64,000 nucleotides of DNA from Norana najaformis. Taxonomy: Eukaryota; Annelida; Clitellata; Crassiclitellata; Hormogastridae. Positions 12,701 to 27,700 of the stretch are shown piece after piece. How positions within the stretch are numbered: the stretch's first letter is position 1; each line of letters begins with the position of its first letter. The position numbers and the translations under genes are program-made. The stretch covers positions 16,880,150 through 16,944,149 of the forward strand of contig OZ029916.1 of NCBI GenBank assembly GCA_964023275.1. Reading direction: 5' to 3'. The notes below the pieces were generated by a model that was not told the origin of the DNA, ran no database searches, and saw only the letters and a list, made by a program, of their open reading frames with translations.

Positions 12701-15674
12701 GTATTACAAACCAGCTTGCGTTAATAGGGAACAAGTTAATTTCATTGGGAAGAATGATTCATGAAGGTGATGCAATGGAGGTGAAATGTGAATTCAGTTA
12801 TGGTAGGTCTTATTTTAAATTATTCATTTGATGTCTGTCTTTAACAATTTTATTAGGTGTGATAACTAGGAATTCCAGTCGAAATGTTAACGACACACAA
12901 CGTTTTCAGCGATCGATGGAGTTTCTGGCAAAATGTGATACTGTTTATGCAAATGGAGGCCTGGTCTCTGACACAAAAGCCAAGTACCTGTGCATTTCGT
13001 CAGTTCGTTCATTCCTTGAAGATTACCAGGCTCAGTTTTTCTCAGATAAAGAGATTCTTCACCTTGTCAAGGTATTATTAGCTGTTACTTTTATCAACTC
13101 AGGCTCTGACTTTCAGATTTGAATGCTTTATTGTCTCAAAAGACTGATTTTCTAGAATTTTCCAGCTTGACTTATTGACTCCTTATACATATATTTGCAA
13201 TAACTTCTTTTAGAGTTTATAGGTCTATGTATTAGCAATAACAATGTTAATGAAAATGTTAATTTAAAAGTAACTAAGCAAATTTTTGTAATTGTGAAGT
13301 TTTGTTTGTATTTTTTGGTAGAGGCACGAACCATATTTAGATGTGCGAAAACAAGGAAAGTTCTCATGTGAAGGCTTCAGTCGCTTTCTGCTCGACATGG
13401 ACAACTTTGCAGTGACTACTGATGTCAGCAACCAAATAGCAGATGTTCGTTTACAATAAATAGAGTTTTCAGATTTGAAACGAATTGCGTTTCAATGTCA
13501 AACCAAATTGTTTTTACAAAGCTAATTAATGTTGCCAGATATAATAGGTCTGGATGACCATGACTGAGTTACACGGACAAATTTTTCAGAGTTGCTAACT
13601 TCATCAGCTAAGAATGCACAGTCTCAAATGCACGAATGCCCTGTAAACTGGAATGTAAAGTTTTGAAAAAGTTCATTAATGACACCATTAAAAATATTAC
13701 AAAGATATGGAAGAACATCTGAAGTGTAAAATGTCCTTATTTCAGAGCACATCTTTATAAGAAACATTTGCTGCAGTGCATGCATTCTGGTTTGTTAATT
13801 AAGTTAAGCCAGAATCAAAAGAAATCAGTGGCCTTCGAGAACTGTGATGAAGTGAGGATAGTGATGACAACAGCAGTGATGAATATGAAGATCATATAAT
13901 GAAGGTGAAAGATGACGATGATGCTGGTGATGATGATGATGATGATGATGACGATGACGATGATACTGAAATGGTGTGTCTTCATGAGTGAACTGGCTCT
14001 ATAGATAAAAACTTGAAGCAAAACTAGACTGTTCTTATGGGGACATTGTTATTTGCCACTCAACTTTTTATAGATCTGTAATGCTTGTGATTTTGCTAAG
14101 CAGCTTTTACGATGAGCATTAACTTGATTAGTGCATTGTTTTTATTTCTATTTAATCATGCAGGACATGGACCACCCACTGACTCACTATTTTGTTGACT
14201 CCTCACACAACACGTATTTGACAGGACATCAGCTGAAAGGAGAGTCTTCAAGTGAACTTTATTCTCAGGTTATTTACTTGGTTTATTAAACAGATGATTA
14301 GAATGATTAGAGTTAATAATTAGTTACTGATTAGGCTTCTATTTCCTTTATAGTAGATTTTGTGCCTTCTGTGAGGTAATAAAGCTGCATATCAGAAGAA
14401 TGGTTGGGAGTCCATGAAGTATCAGAGATTTACATTTACAAACTTCCAAGATTGGTTGAATATCCCAAAGTCACTTCAATGGTGAATGTAGTGATGAATC
14501 AATCAATCAGTCTAAATAATTGGTTGATCATGCATTAGATGAAAATCTGAAATACCTTTGAACCCTCAATTGTATTCAGCTGTCTGTATTTGGAAAATAT
14601 ACTATATGTGGAAAAGGACAGAAACAGAAAAAGTTGCTGAATGTCTTTGGTTACGTTTGACTGGTGATGTCATGGAATGTTAGCCCACATACATGTCATA
14701 TGGTGGCTAACATGATTGGATGTTAAATACTTGTGCCGCCGTTATCAACAATAGTCTATGTCATATGTATACCGGTAGTTCTAGGGTTGAAGGATCTTTT
14801 GACTGAAGCTCAAACATAGCAACCTTTTTCTCAGGGTGTTTGGCTCTATAACAGATGGCACAATGAGAATCGAATCATAAACTTGGATAAAATCCAGATG
14901 CATTGGCATTCATCAGCCATGCCACATTTCTATATGTCTCGTCTATGCTTCTTTAGATTAGTTTAATTTTTTTGATTACTTTTGTGTTTTTCAGGTTCTT
15001 CTGATGGGTTGTCGTTGCGTCGAGTTGGACTGCTGGGATGGCGATGATGGATCTCCAGTCATCTACCATGGCTACACGCTAACTACCAAAATCTCATTTC
15101 GGGTATTAGCCTGGGCTTCCAATGCTGTAAAGCTATGCTATTTTTATCACTTAGCAAAATCTTAGTCATGACAACCTTATTCTGGCTTTTTGGCTGATTG
15201 CAGATGCATTGGTCTTTCAGTTCTGTGTCTAGGGTTTGAAACCTAGTGCCTTGTGTGGATTTAAAAAGATGTTTGGTTGAGCTTTGTAACCCACAAGGAT
15301 AGGTTATCTGCTGTTGGATTGGTGTTGCAATATTAGTGTTTTAACTAATAAGGTTTTTGAAACTCAGAACTATGGTTTGATGACTAGTGTTTATGGAGAT
15401 ATGTAATAATTTATTATAATTATTAATTAGGAATTTCTACAGCACCATTTTCTAATAATGCAACTTTACACCAGCTCATCATCGTGTGATTTGGAGTATT
15501 TTATTTAATTGGTTGTATAGGCTTAAGTTACCATTACTAGACTGAGTCATCAGTTTTAATGTTGATGCTTGTATGTATGTATCTGGATGTTTCTACAGTG
15601 CTTTTTAAGAAGCTATTCTATTCTAATGATTCTATAGCGTTGAGTTGAATTTGTTATGCTTATAGGTTAAGATC

Positions 15675-15707
<33 letters not shown>

Positions 15708-18700
15708 AACCTGATCTGAACTGTTACTGTGACCTGACCTGATCTTTTTCAGAGTGTGGTTGAGGCGATAAACAAGAGTGCGTTTGTGATCTCACCATAT
15801 CCAGTCATACTGTCGATCGAGAATCGTTGTTCAATTCCACAGCAGCAGAAGATGGCTCAGATATTCAGCGTCAGTTTTGAAACAGAATTGGTTTGTCTGC
15901 AGGTCATTTAGTGGCTTATCTAGGTACACGTGGCTCTGGCTCAGGAGTGAAATTTCATGACGGGACATCTGACTGCTTTGGTGTTAGCCTCATTTATTTT
16001 GCCTCTTAAAACATGCCAAGTCTCTATGCCAGCTATTTCATGTAGTGACTCTGAGGTCACAGATGGGATTGGGATTTCTACTGGATACCTGGGATGTGAA
16101 TCCAATTTTGAAACATATGTCTGTTCTTGATTTACCTGGGAAAATACAAATAAACAAATATCTCAACATGCTGTGCTGTTTTCTTGTACATGTTTGGGAT
16201 ATGTTGATTTGCTAACTGCCAGTATCTTTCTTCATTTCAGGAGGTCTTTGGTGACAAACTCGTTCGACAGTTCATGTTTGATTCGGATTTTATGGATGAC
16301 CCCTACTTACCTTCCCCAAATCAACTGAAATATAAGATACTCATTAAGAATAAGAAGCTCCAGTCATATAATTCAGGACTTTCTGTCAAACAGAGGGTAA
16401 AGTTTTCATTTGTGTGATTTGTACATATTTCAAGTATTTGTTTGAGCTGGGCAACCAGATACCCATTGCTTCCAATCATAGTCAGTGGAATTTGACAGCA
16501 ATTAATTAATTAGATTTGGTCTTATCGCATACCCAATTTCTTGTGATTTCCATAATTTCTGGAATACTAGTCAGACCTATATTTAAGACAAAGTTATGCA
16601 AAAATGGCAAATTGTTTTGTAAAATTAATACATTAGTCATATCGGTATTCAAGTCGATCTCTTATGTGTTGACATCAGGTCGGAACACTATTAAGTATAT
16701 TTGGCAAAGTCACCTATATAATTTTTTAATACATTGTTACATGATAAAATTCTGTTGAAATAAAATTTCTTGCATTTTCTAAATTAAAGATTTGCAATAC
16801 TTGTTGTGAATAGGTAAGATAAGGTAAGATAATCATCTATTTATTAAATGCTTATGTGAAAAATTTCTTATCAACATGGTGTTGGAATTGAAGGATTTTT
16901 TGGGCTGCATTGCAAACATAGCAACAACTAAATGGCATCACAAACAACTTTCAGTTTTACACAGTGCACAAGGATTTGACCTGCTGACACAGAGGTAATA
17001 TACACTTTAGATTTGTGTATATAAAACATAACCCATGTTATTCAGTGAAAGACTTACCGAAATAAGTCAGCTTATTAAATTTCGTCAAATGAGAATTTTT
17101 TATGGACATATTTTCAGCTGTCTAACCAGTATTCGGGGTCAAATTTCTATTCCTCTCTGCACTATGAAGAGGATGATGATGAGGATGATGAAGATGAGGA
17201 TTATCTTGCTGATGGTCAGTAATGAGCTAATAAACTTTAATAAACTTTAATGGGCAAATTTAAGTTTAAACTTGTGATGCAAGTATTATAATGCAATGAA
17301 GTAATTTAATGGAGTGTTAACATTGTTATATTGTGTTAAAGTATAAATTAGTATTACAAGTTGTTCATTATATTGTTACATTTCTTATACTCGTATAGCC
17401 CTAACATTATAATGACAAGCATGAGTCAATGACACTAGACATTTATGTGTAAAGGACTTGCTTTCTGCAGTATTATGTCAAATTACTGAGCTCACCCTAA
17501 ACATTGAGGACTGAAGCAGAAAAGAAAGAGATGTATGATAAATAATTTGAAATACAGCTGTTATGTTTTGCCTAGATAAGAGCCTGCCAGTTACTGGACA
17601 GTCTGAAATGGGTTCCTCAGTTGGACAGGTGGACATTCTCAGAACTGCACAGAAACCAAACAGTCCTTCTGCTCAATCAGAAATGCAGCAGACTCAGCCA
17701 CAGTAAGCACTCTATTTTTACTACTGTTATTGTCAGCAAACTTTACAGTTTCAGGTTCTATGACAGTTGTTAACCCTTTGCCTGCCACAGGTGCAATTTT
17801 GTGACAATTAATAACTTTCTAAGCATGCCTGAGGTGCCAACTCACGACAATAAAGCCATTTGATAATAGTAAACAAGCATTCAGTCTATGTAATTGACTT
17901 CATAGAGAACTAGATCAATAAATATGGTATGATTTTGCCCTTGGTTGCATGTATCTGCATGTGGAAGTTGCCAAGATATTCAGGGTGAAAAGTCAGCTAT
18001 CTTTTTCATCTTGCGTTCATGTTATGAACCATCATGACAAACTAAGACAAAGTTTAGCATATGATTTTTGTTGATTTGGAGGCAGACAAAAATTATATTT
18101 TGAAGGATTTCATGTGTTTATGAGTAGCAGGACCAGCAGTACTGTAAGTACCCTTCAAACTAACGATTTTTAGATCTTTTCAGATGATGTTGAAAGCAAT
18201 GCGACATTGCCTAGATTAGTGTTTTCACCAGCTGCCAATAAAGGCTGGTAAAAATTATGAAACCTGCCGCTGATGCGATAGATTTGTTGGCATTTGATGT
18301 ATTTTCATAGTTTTATGATGAGAATCACTGGCCGAGGTCGTCCGTAAAGCTAATTGAGACCCTAAGATTTGCCCACCTTTGAGTGCTATGCTGGTGATAC
18401 CCAAATGTAAACAAAGCTTAGCTAGACGTGTATTTCTCACTTTCATTTCTTTGCCCAGGGACTTGTAAAAATGCCTATGCAAAAGTTACTGGCTAATATA
18501 ATTTTACATGAAGATGTCTGTCTTGAGATTTTTCGTGCCACAAAAGAAGTTAGAGATATTGAAGTCTGGCAGTGCCTTCAGCAGATGTAAATAACTTTGA
18601 TTTTTTTGCCAATTCTTTGTCTTCTACCCCTGCAAAACATAACCTCTTGTGAAGTTCAACTGCTTCTCACTAATATCAATGACCATTGCAGATCTGCTTA

Positions 18701-21700
18701 CCGCCCAGATTATGAAGTGACTCATGAAGAAAGCAATGGTGCATTCAAAAATGATGGTTTACATACCAAACCACCTTTGACAAAGATGGTCACTTGATCT
18801 GTAGTTTTAACTTTGACATAATAGTAGCTGAAGGAACACTATATTTTAGTAACATTTATTTATCTAAAACATCTGCAGAATAAAAAGACAGTGTGGTGAC
18901 TGCTTTTCAACACTGCCTTTCAACACATATGCTACCCAATCGCATTTGAATTGTCATATCTAAAAATGCAAGCACATTCAAACAATTAAATAGCATAGCT
19001 TTGTTCAAAATTCATTTCTGAACAAATTTCATGTTTACACTTTAACTCTATCTTCAGTGGTTGCAGAGATATTACATTTTTACCCTTGAGTGATGAAATT
19101 GGGTCAAAATCCTGAAAGTATCTGGTCAGGCAAGATTATTAGCTAAAAAATATCTGGCAGCAAAGGGTTAAGGAGAGTATTATCACCATATACAGGTCTT
19201 ACATTAAATGAAAATACATCTTTTGAGAAAATTTTTCAAAATATATTTCGTGTAATATGATTATCACAATAGCAGTTAAAATATAATCATTGTATATCAA
19301 GGGAGATTTTACACATTTTTTTAAACCAGGTTGAAATATCATTACCATCACTGTATCTTTTAGGTTTAGTCAGACTGTGACAGCCAATATGATAATAATG
19401 TACTTTTTTGAAAAATTATAGCAACTGCATATTGCAACTTTAAAAAATGGTTAAATGAAAATAAGCATTGTCGAGCTTGCAAACAAAGGCACTAGTTAAC
19501 ATTTGTTGTCTTTGGTGCATTTTGGCACTTTCTACTTATTCCAATACTTCTATAAGTTTATGCTGCAGGTGTGTACCTGTACCTACCTTCATTTATATTG
19601 TAATGTAATGCATGACAATTTATCTAGCATCTGCAGTAGTGAGCTACTTCTAGGGTACTTTACAGTGTTTAGTGCATACCACATTCTAGTATATTTGTGC
19701 ACAGCGTGCTAATGATTACTGCTTGTAATCATATGGGGTTTATATAACAACTGTTATGTATGTTGTGTTACCATGAGTTAAAGGATTGCTTGTTAATAAA
19801 TCTTCACTTTATGTGCTTGTATCAGTTATTGGCGTCATTTCAGTTGTCTTCATACCTTTATCACCAACAGCATGCCAGGTCAACCCTCTATGTAAGATAA
19901 CAGGTAACAGTTGTCAATAAATCCTCTTGAAATTATAAGGCTTTACTATAAAAGAATTGCAACAACTTGTAGTGCATTTCTGTTGCTTTTATCTGCTTAT
20001 ATCAGTACTGAACTGAAATTGAGGAACGAAGCTTCTGAGGAGAAACTTGACCTTCCTTCAGAAAAGAAGACTGTCTCATCGGCCTCATCCTCTTTGTCTC
20101 CCAAGTCCTCTTTTCATAAGCGGACAACAATCAAGAAATCTGGATCAGCCATTGTCATCTGTGACTCAACTACTGGGCGTGTGATGCCAAAGAAGCTGGA
20201 ACTGTCACGTTCTTTTTCGCTTGAACAGTTTTCTCAGAAGATTCCTCATGAAGACTGGTCTTACAAGGTCAAGGCTTAGTCTACTGTAATCTTTTTGCTC
20301 AGGTCACAATTTTTAGAAATCACATTTTCATGAGTATTTTATAGTTTACATGAATGTTTTAATGGCAGTTGATGTTTATCTTATTTCTCAAGCACTGATT
20401 AATTAATTAACTTTCTAGATGCTTAATATAAGCACCTTTTAAGTACCTCACAAAAATGCTGCATGTGCTAAACCTGACTGATGTTGAAGTCATTAAGAAC
20501 AGAAAGTTCATCCCTAAGCAAACAGTGCTTAGATAACTGGAAGAGTCACCGCTGGTGTGCTCCTGCACGCATGCAGAGCCCAACTTAAAGATTCCTATTC
20601 AGAGCTGACAGTTGATACCATGTTCAGAGTCCCTGGACTACTTCTGCACACATGCCATGTGTAACTGCATGATCCAAACAAGACAGAGAGTTTCTCTAGA
20701 AAGAAAGTGATCCAGTCCTTTATTAACCAGGGGCCGTATGCATGAAGTGGTCGTAAGTGCTAGTCCCTGACTAAGTTCGGCTTAAGCCCGACTAGCGATT
20801 TAGTTTGGTATGCATAAAGCGGTCTTAGCGCACTAAGCCTGGCCTAGAGCTAGTCCACTTCTCAAGCAGGCATAAGTCGGCTAGTCGGACTTAGTGAAAG
20901 AAAACAAAACGGCGGTTGTTACGATTCGTAGGATTCGACGAAGTTTTCAACGTGAAGCCGTGCTCAAGCCCATCGAAGTCCACTCGAATCGTTCCCGGAC
21001 GATGATATTTATTATACTTTTCGTTTTCGCCGTCATGAGTTGCTAATAATTTGTGACAAAATAGCTAGCTACCTATGTCGCATTCGCTGATCACGTTTGA
21101 GATCCATGCCTTTCGTATCGTAGATACGATAAGTTGAAAACTAAATTTAATGTCATTTAATTTGTTCTCATTAACCGAGAACGAATGTCCGAAAACGAGT
21201 TGAGTAGCTTAAAAGTGTAGTACAGGCGAGTGTTAATTAAAACCCATGCCATGTGTAATTGTAGACTGTACCGAACACCAATCATAAAACCCAGAAATTG
21301 GTAGGAATTGACGGACATAGTTTACTCGAGTTTACCAAGTTTCACTGAGAATTTGTAGAGTAATTTGAAGGCATAGCATAGCTACTGAAACAGTTAACTA
21401 CTTGTTTTAATTTTTTAATATGTAATGTTTTAGTATTGCCTGGTATTACATTAACAGTGATGATAATACGATTTTTATTTGGAGACGACCCCGTCCTATG
21501 CGGGCGACTGCCTGTAAATACCTAATGCGCATGCGCAATCACAAAACCACGTCAAAAGGGGAAAACCCTGCGTAAGCAAAATTACCCGGCGCATCTTAAA
21601 ACAGGACTAGCTAGTCTGTTCTCTAAGACCGACTCATGCATACCACTTGGCGAAGGCCGCTAGTCAGTGATTAGCTAGTCCGGTCTAGAGGCCTAGTCAC

Positions 21701-24700
21701 CAACTAGCTTAAGACCTTTTCTTGCATACGGCCCCAGGCCTTTAATGGGCCTTGTAATAGTGATGTTTGGACATGTCTGTAGAATGAAGGATGACAGAAA
21801 TATTAAGACTCTGATGTTTGGAATTATGGAAGGTACGAACAAAAGAGGCAGACCACATCGAGAGTGGGTGGATGACATTGAGGAGTGGTGTGGCGCGGAC
21901 TTGCAGAGACTGGGACATGCGGCTCAAAACAGAATCGAGTGGAGACACATTGTGAAACGGGCATCGGACACCTACGGGCATTGAGCCCACGGTTATTGAT
22001 GATGATGATGTAATAGTGATGATCTTGCCTGTTCTAGAAAGGCTTATATCTATGAAACAGTCCTGCTTTTCTAATCACCAAGTAAATTATGTCATTTACA
22101 ATTTAGTCTGTGTTGGTTGTATTTGTTTATCAAGGTTACAGCAGATGTCACTCCATCTCCAGCAGAGACTAGCAGCTGTGGCAGGCAGCATCTCTATGAG
22201 ACTTGGCTCAGCACCAAGAAGAGCTCACCGGAAGACAGCAGCCTGCGAGAGCTTTCGCCTCGGAAGAGATCGCAGTTTTGGCCAGGCGGCTTGTTGGATG
22301 AGTCAAACATCTTGAATGCTGACAGCCGTGTTGGCTTAGATGAGAGTCGAAAAGAAGTGATTAAGTCAAAAGGTCACTCGAAAACAGTTATGAAATCACG
22401 AGAGTATACCAGAGGCGGCAGCTTTCAAGATGTGATGGCCAGCAGCCGCAGTGTCTGTGGTGAAGATGCAAAGTTAGTAGCTCCAGTCTTCTGTATCTGA
22501 AATGCAACCTGTTATTATTACGAAAATTTGTAATTTGCTTATAAATTCATACAGAATTGTGAATCTGAGGAGGCCTCATAAACCGGAAGCCAGAAAGTTC
22601 AAGAAATGTTTGTCTATGTTGCACAGTCATTTGATTAAGTTACAAATAGAAGACAAAGCTGCAAATTAGTAACATTTAAAAAAGTAGTAGCAATTTAATC
22701 AAATTAGAATTAGACTAATCAAGAATTAGGCTAATTAAAGAAAATGCTGGTAATATAATCATTGATTGATTGAGTGAAACCTTTATTGAACATTGTACAG
22801 TAGTCAAATTACCGTTCATTCTTTACAGTATTCCGATAATTGTGAAAAGGGGAACCAAAAGGACTAAGTGGTTGACCTAATTGTTTACAACATTTACATA
22901 TTCCGGCAGCTTTGCTATTATTATTTATGTCTATGCAAGTTCAGAGCTGAAGGAAACAGTTTTGAAATACATTACTCGTATGTGGCTAACATGTAGCTTG
23001 TAACAATAAAGTCGAATAAATGAGTTCATCAGGCAGAGTTATAGTTGGTATAGTTATCAAAAAAACTATCTTGTCAAGGTAATTATTATTGTTCATATTA
23101 TAATTTGTGTTTGGTAAGGAAAGCTAAGGTAAGCGTATCTATTAAATGCGTCTATCAGCATTAGTCCTTCAGGGGGAGGGAAGGGGGCAGGGCTTGGGGC
23201 TGAAGCATAAACACGAGAACAGCAACCAGACAGGCTTTCCTTGTGGGTTACAAGGCTTCATATGCTTCATTAACCAGGTCTAAACTGAATGCAGAGGTGA
23301 AAGGCAACTGTATTTGCAGTTTGAGACCATGCCATTAGAATTTTAAGTCAGTTGCATTCTTACTCTTTCAATGTCTCTTGGTGATTTAAAACAGTGAAAA
23401 GAAGTAAGTTTGGAACTATTTACCCATTCTTGGATGAGGCTTTTGTTTAATGATGCTGACCAATACAATGTGAATTCTGATGCACAGCTCTAGTCTGGAA
23501 ACAAAAGCAAAGTTGAGGACCGATGCAGCATGGTTGGATTCGATGATTAGTGCTGACAAGGAGATGGAAAACACTCCAAAGACAGGGAAGAAGAAGAAAG
23601 TTGACATTTCTCAAGAGTTGTCAGATCTTGTAATTTATACGCAGGCAGTCAAGTTTCGAGGTTTGTCTCTTTCCCAACAGAGTACTTGTTGAATAATGCA
23701 AAACATCAAATTTATGTTTTCTTACTAAGAATTAACCAGTATGCTTTAAATGTTCCGTTCCTAAACAGTGTAATGAAAGATATATGAAACAGTTACTTCC
23801 TTTATTTTAAAAATTGTTGAAGCCACAAATTGTGAAAGTTCTGTTCAGAATATGATACAAACCATTTATATTTATTTACTTAAAAAATGCCTTGATAAAA
23901 GTTCTAACTCTTAAATTGTGGACAAGTTTGCAGCACACACTTAATCACTGTTCAAAATCTTGAGCAGATTTAGATTTTACACATTCAAGTTCTATGCATC
24001 TTTGTTTCACTTGAGAATTTTCATCTTTGGTGGTGAATATATTGTTCTGTGCTTAATTAGTAATCATTCATTTTTATGGCTTTGTATATATTTATGTAGT
24101 TTGGTTTTAAATTGAAGATATTACTTTCCTGCATGCTATTATGCTTCATTTGAACTGTTATCAGAGTTGAAATGATTCTTATAGTTTTAATGCCACACCA
24201 TTTGTTCAAGGTCTTATCCTGACACCCACAGTTTCCCTGAAGTCAGCTAAGATGACTCATCGGAAAAGCATCCTGCATACAAGCAACTTTCCTGTACCAG
24301 CTGTAGCCGGTAAAAGCTTAAATATACACTTACATTTTACACATTTTTCTATAGCGATTGTGTGGCCTAAATGTTCTCTGTTTCCATACAGACCTAATTC
24401 TTGTAGTATTAGAATTGAATATTTGGTGAAGTAGTAATTCTCAAAGTCAGAGGGATCAGTTTTCAGGAAGTTTTGGCATTTTTTGGTACCAAGCAACACC
24501 TTGTAATGTAATGTAGCAAAACATTTATGTAGCACCTCCCACAAGTGCTGCTAATGTGGCTGTCTGATTGAGCTCAACAAGAATGACTTAAGGTGAACAG
24601 AAAATTTGTGTTGAACTGAATGTGAAACAATATGTAGATTTAATAAAAGATTATTCTAGGAGGAAGGTCAGATACATGAGAAGGCCTGATGAGCACATAT

Positions 24701-27700
24701 GAAGTGTGGAAATGGGGAACCTGTAAATCCCAACAGATTTATAGCTGGTGTGGCACTGTGGATATGATACTAGCTAGCACAGTGAAGTTAAGCAAAGTTG
24801 AGTGTGGCAGGAATGGATAACCAACTGTCCATGAAATGCCAAGCCATCTGGACTAATTCAGCCTACCATCCCTACTTGTGGTGTGGCTAAATGCCGATGC
24901 AAGTGGGGTGGCTCAATGAGAGTCTTGTTGGATTTCTGTCTTGTTTGTGTTTCACCCATTCAATACCTAAGACTATGTTGTATGTCCAAAGACAGAGTTA
25001 TAGTCAGCTGCTAAAAGCTTGGATGGAGAAAATAAATCAGATTTAGTAGCACATTAAACTTTAGCAGACTGGCCAAGAATTCATGTGCCTAGCTATATCC
25101 TGTTCAGTATTTCAAGTGACAGTGCATTGATTTTATTTTGGTTTCAATGTACTTCAGATGGAGTCGATGTAAATGTTCAACACCCTGTTAGCACAACTAA
25201 AAGCAACAAGTCTGATGATGGCATTTATCCGAGCTGCTATCAGGTGTCGTCACTGAATGAGAACAAGGCAAAGAATATATGTCGCAAACAGCCATCCGGA
25301 GTTGTCAAATATCCTTTCACTTTCACTAATAAAATCTGTCTGTAGGGGCAGATATTTAAATAACAGTAAGATTTAATACATTACAACAGTAAGATTTAAT
25401 ATATTACAAAGTGTCATCGTGGAACATTTTATGAGACTAAAGGGTTCTTTAGTTACTCCCATTATCTATTTTTCTTTGTTTCACTCAGGTTGCCTCAAAC
25501 TCATCAAGATTAGTTTGAAGCTGTTAGGAAATGGTTTTTTTTACAGTCAGTATGAATAGAAACCCATTAACCCTTTCTCATTCTGATGTTGAATGATCTT
25601 GATTGTTTAACCTTCTCTTCATATTTTTAACTCTGGTAGTCATTTAATGAATGATAACATCTGTTTTCAAAACCTTTAGTGCTGTGTTCTGTCAATACAT
25701 GAAAACCACTTCAATTATAAGCAGATTTCATTTTTATGTCCGGATAATGTAAAGGGGTTCTTTGATGTAATGGTTGTCTGTTGTTAGTTGTTACATTAGA
25801 ATGTGTTGCATTATGTTAGATGGTCTCTGTGAGATGTATCTGATGTTAGATTCCTTAGTTTAAGTGTTTACTCATACTGAGAAGCATCTGATGAGAACTT
25901 ATCCAGCTGGAATGCGGATTGACTCCTCCAACTTTAATCCAATTCCATTCTGGGCTTGTGGCATACAGATGGCAGCGCTGAACTATCAGACAGAAGGTAG
26001 TGACTCTTAAGGTATTATGTATGTATTTATATATGTATGTATGTATGTAAGTAAACATTTTATTTTGGCTCCTAAGTGCTTCTTGAAGGCATTTCTTGCT
26101 AGCCTAACATTAAGAACAAGTTAATCCGGTTCACGTTCGGAGTTTCTGGTCTGTGTTGCACTGAGGATGAGGATCGATGACAGATGCATTTCCTCACAGG
26201 TAGTGGAAGACTGGACATCTGTAAAGTCACCAGGTCTCTGCAGGATAGGCATTCATCAGTAGCTGGCTGGCTGGCTGGTTGTAGAACCTCTTTGAAACTG
26301 ATGGTCAGTGCCACTTCACAGATCCTGCTCACTGTTGTATCACTAAATCCAAGACTTTCTGGTCTCAGATGTTGGGAGCCTGATGCTGAGGATGAGGAAT
26401 GCTGTTGCTGCCCAAACAGGAACCAGTCTACCTGTTACAGTTAGAGCCTCTGACTCAACAGCTGTTAGGAAAAAAATAGAAATCTTAAGACTACTTTGGG
26501 AACTTTATTGATGAAAAAAAGATGCTCTAATGATTAAATGCAAATCTTTGTATAATCGTGACTGCTGTGCTTTCAGCATCTTATGGCAAGGTTGTAGGTT
26601 TAGTCTGTAGATTTATTACAGATGTTTGGTTCTGAATTTTTAGATCAGTGGCTTCACATCAATTCTGCCATGTTTGAACAGAATGGACATGCTGGATACG
26701 TACTAAAGCCACGAGTCTTGTGGGACAAGACCCAAGCGACCCACGGCAAATTCAATCCCTTTGATAAAGACTCTATACATGCCTGTTCTAATCTCCTAAC
26801 AGTGTTGGTAAGTGTGGAGCTACACAGACTTTAACCTTCATAACCATGCTCGGCTATTTGGGGCTATGCATGTGCAGCTCAAGCAGATCCACTGAACTTG
26901 ACCCTTTGCCTGCCAGATATGTATAGTCAGTAATCTTATCCCTTCCAAATATATTGGGATTTTGTTTGCAAAAGCCCTCCAGACCTATGTCCACATGATT
27001 TCTGGATTGCTTGATCCATTTTAAATAATCCCTAACCATCTAAAGCGAGTTCACTGTCCATGATATCAAAGTTTATCCATAACTCTGCTATTCCAGTTGT
27101 GTCAGGAATCTCATTAGCCACACATAATTCCAAATCTGCTTTTTTATAACACTTACTATACGTCTCACACTGGCAAACATGCACTTTAAAACTTCACTGC
27201 CTCCAGTTTCCTTACACCTTCTGTTTTTCCTACTGTAAGCTTCTTTTGTCTCAATAGTTTATCTTTGCTTTTGTCTCAATAGTTTATCTTTGTGTTTGCA
27301 TTAGTACTCATTTACTGCCCTATAGGATAAAGGGCTGAGTGGGTGCCAGGTGGCATGTTATTCAATGTATAGTCACCCATCCAAGGATTGATTTTGCTTA
27401 TGGTCAGTGTCTGTGGATATTGTATCAACAGCACTATGCTGCCACCTGTTGTGTGAGAACTAGGAAATGTTCACTGTCCAATCTGCCCCAAGGAGAGCAT
27501 GCACAGATCATTATACCTATGTGCATCCCAAGTTCTTTTATATATCAGCTATATGTTATGCATCACTTCTTTTGGTTTTAGCTCATTTCTGGGCAGTATG
27601 TCTGTCCAAGTAATTTTCAAGCATGCCCTCAAGTCGAAGTCCAGCTGTGGGGAATTCCAGTTGACTGTGCAAAGCACAAGAGCAAAGCTGTCACACGGAA

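Noticed and set aside
21742-21990. Minus-strand ORFs over the LINE fragment
   Set aside because: The plus strand carries the recognisable reverse transcriptase C-terminal motif; the minus frames are shadows.
25309-25345. Extending exon 22 to a GT at 25337
   Set aside because: It would add about ten residues (YPFTFTNKI) and Leu-Phe-Thr inside a conserved part of the Y box, while the AT-AC solution gives the expected length.
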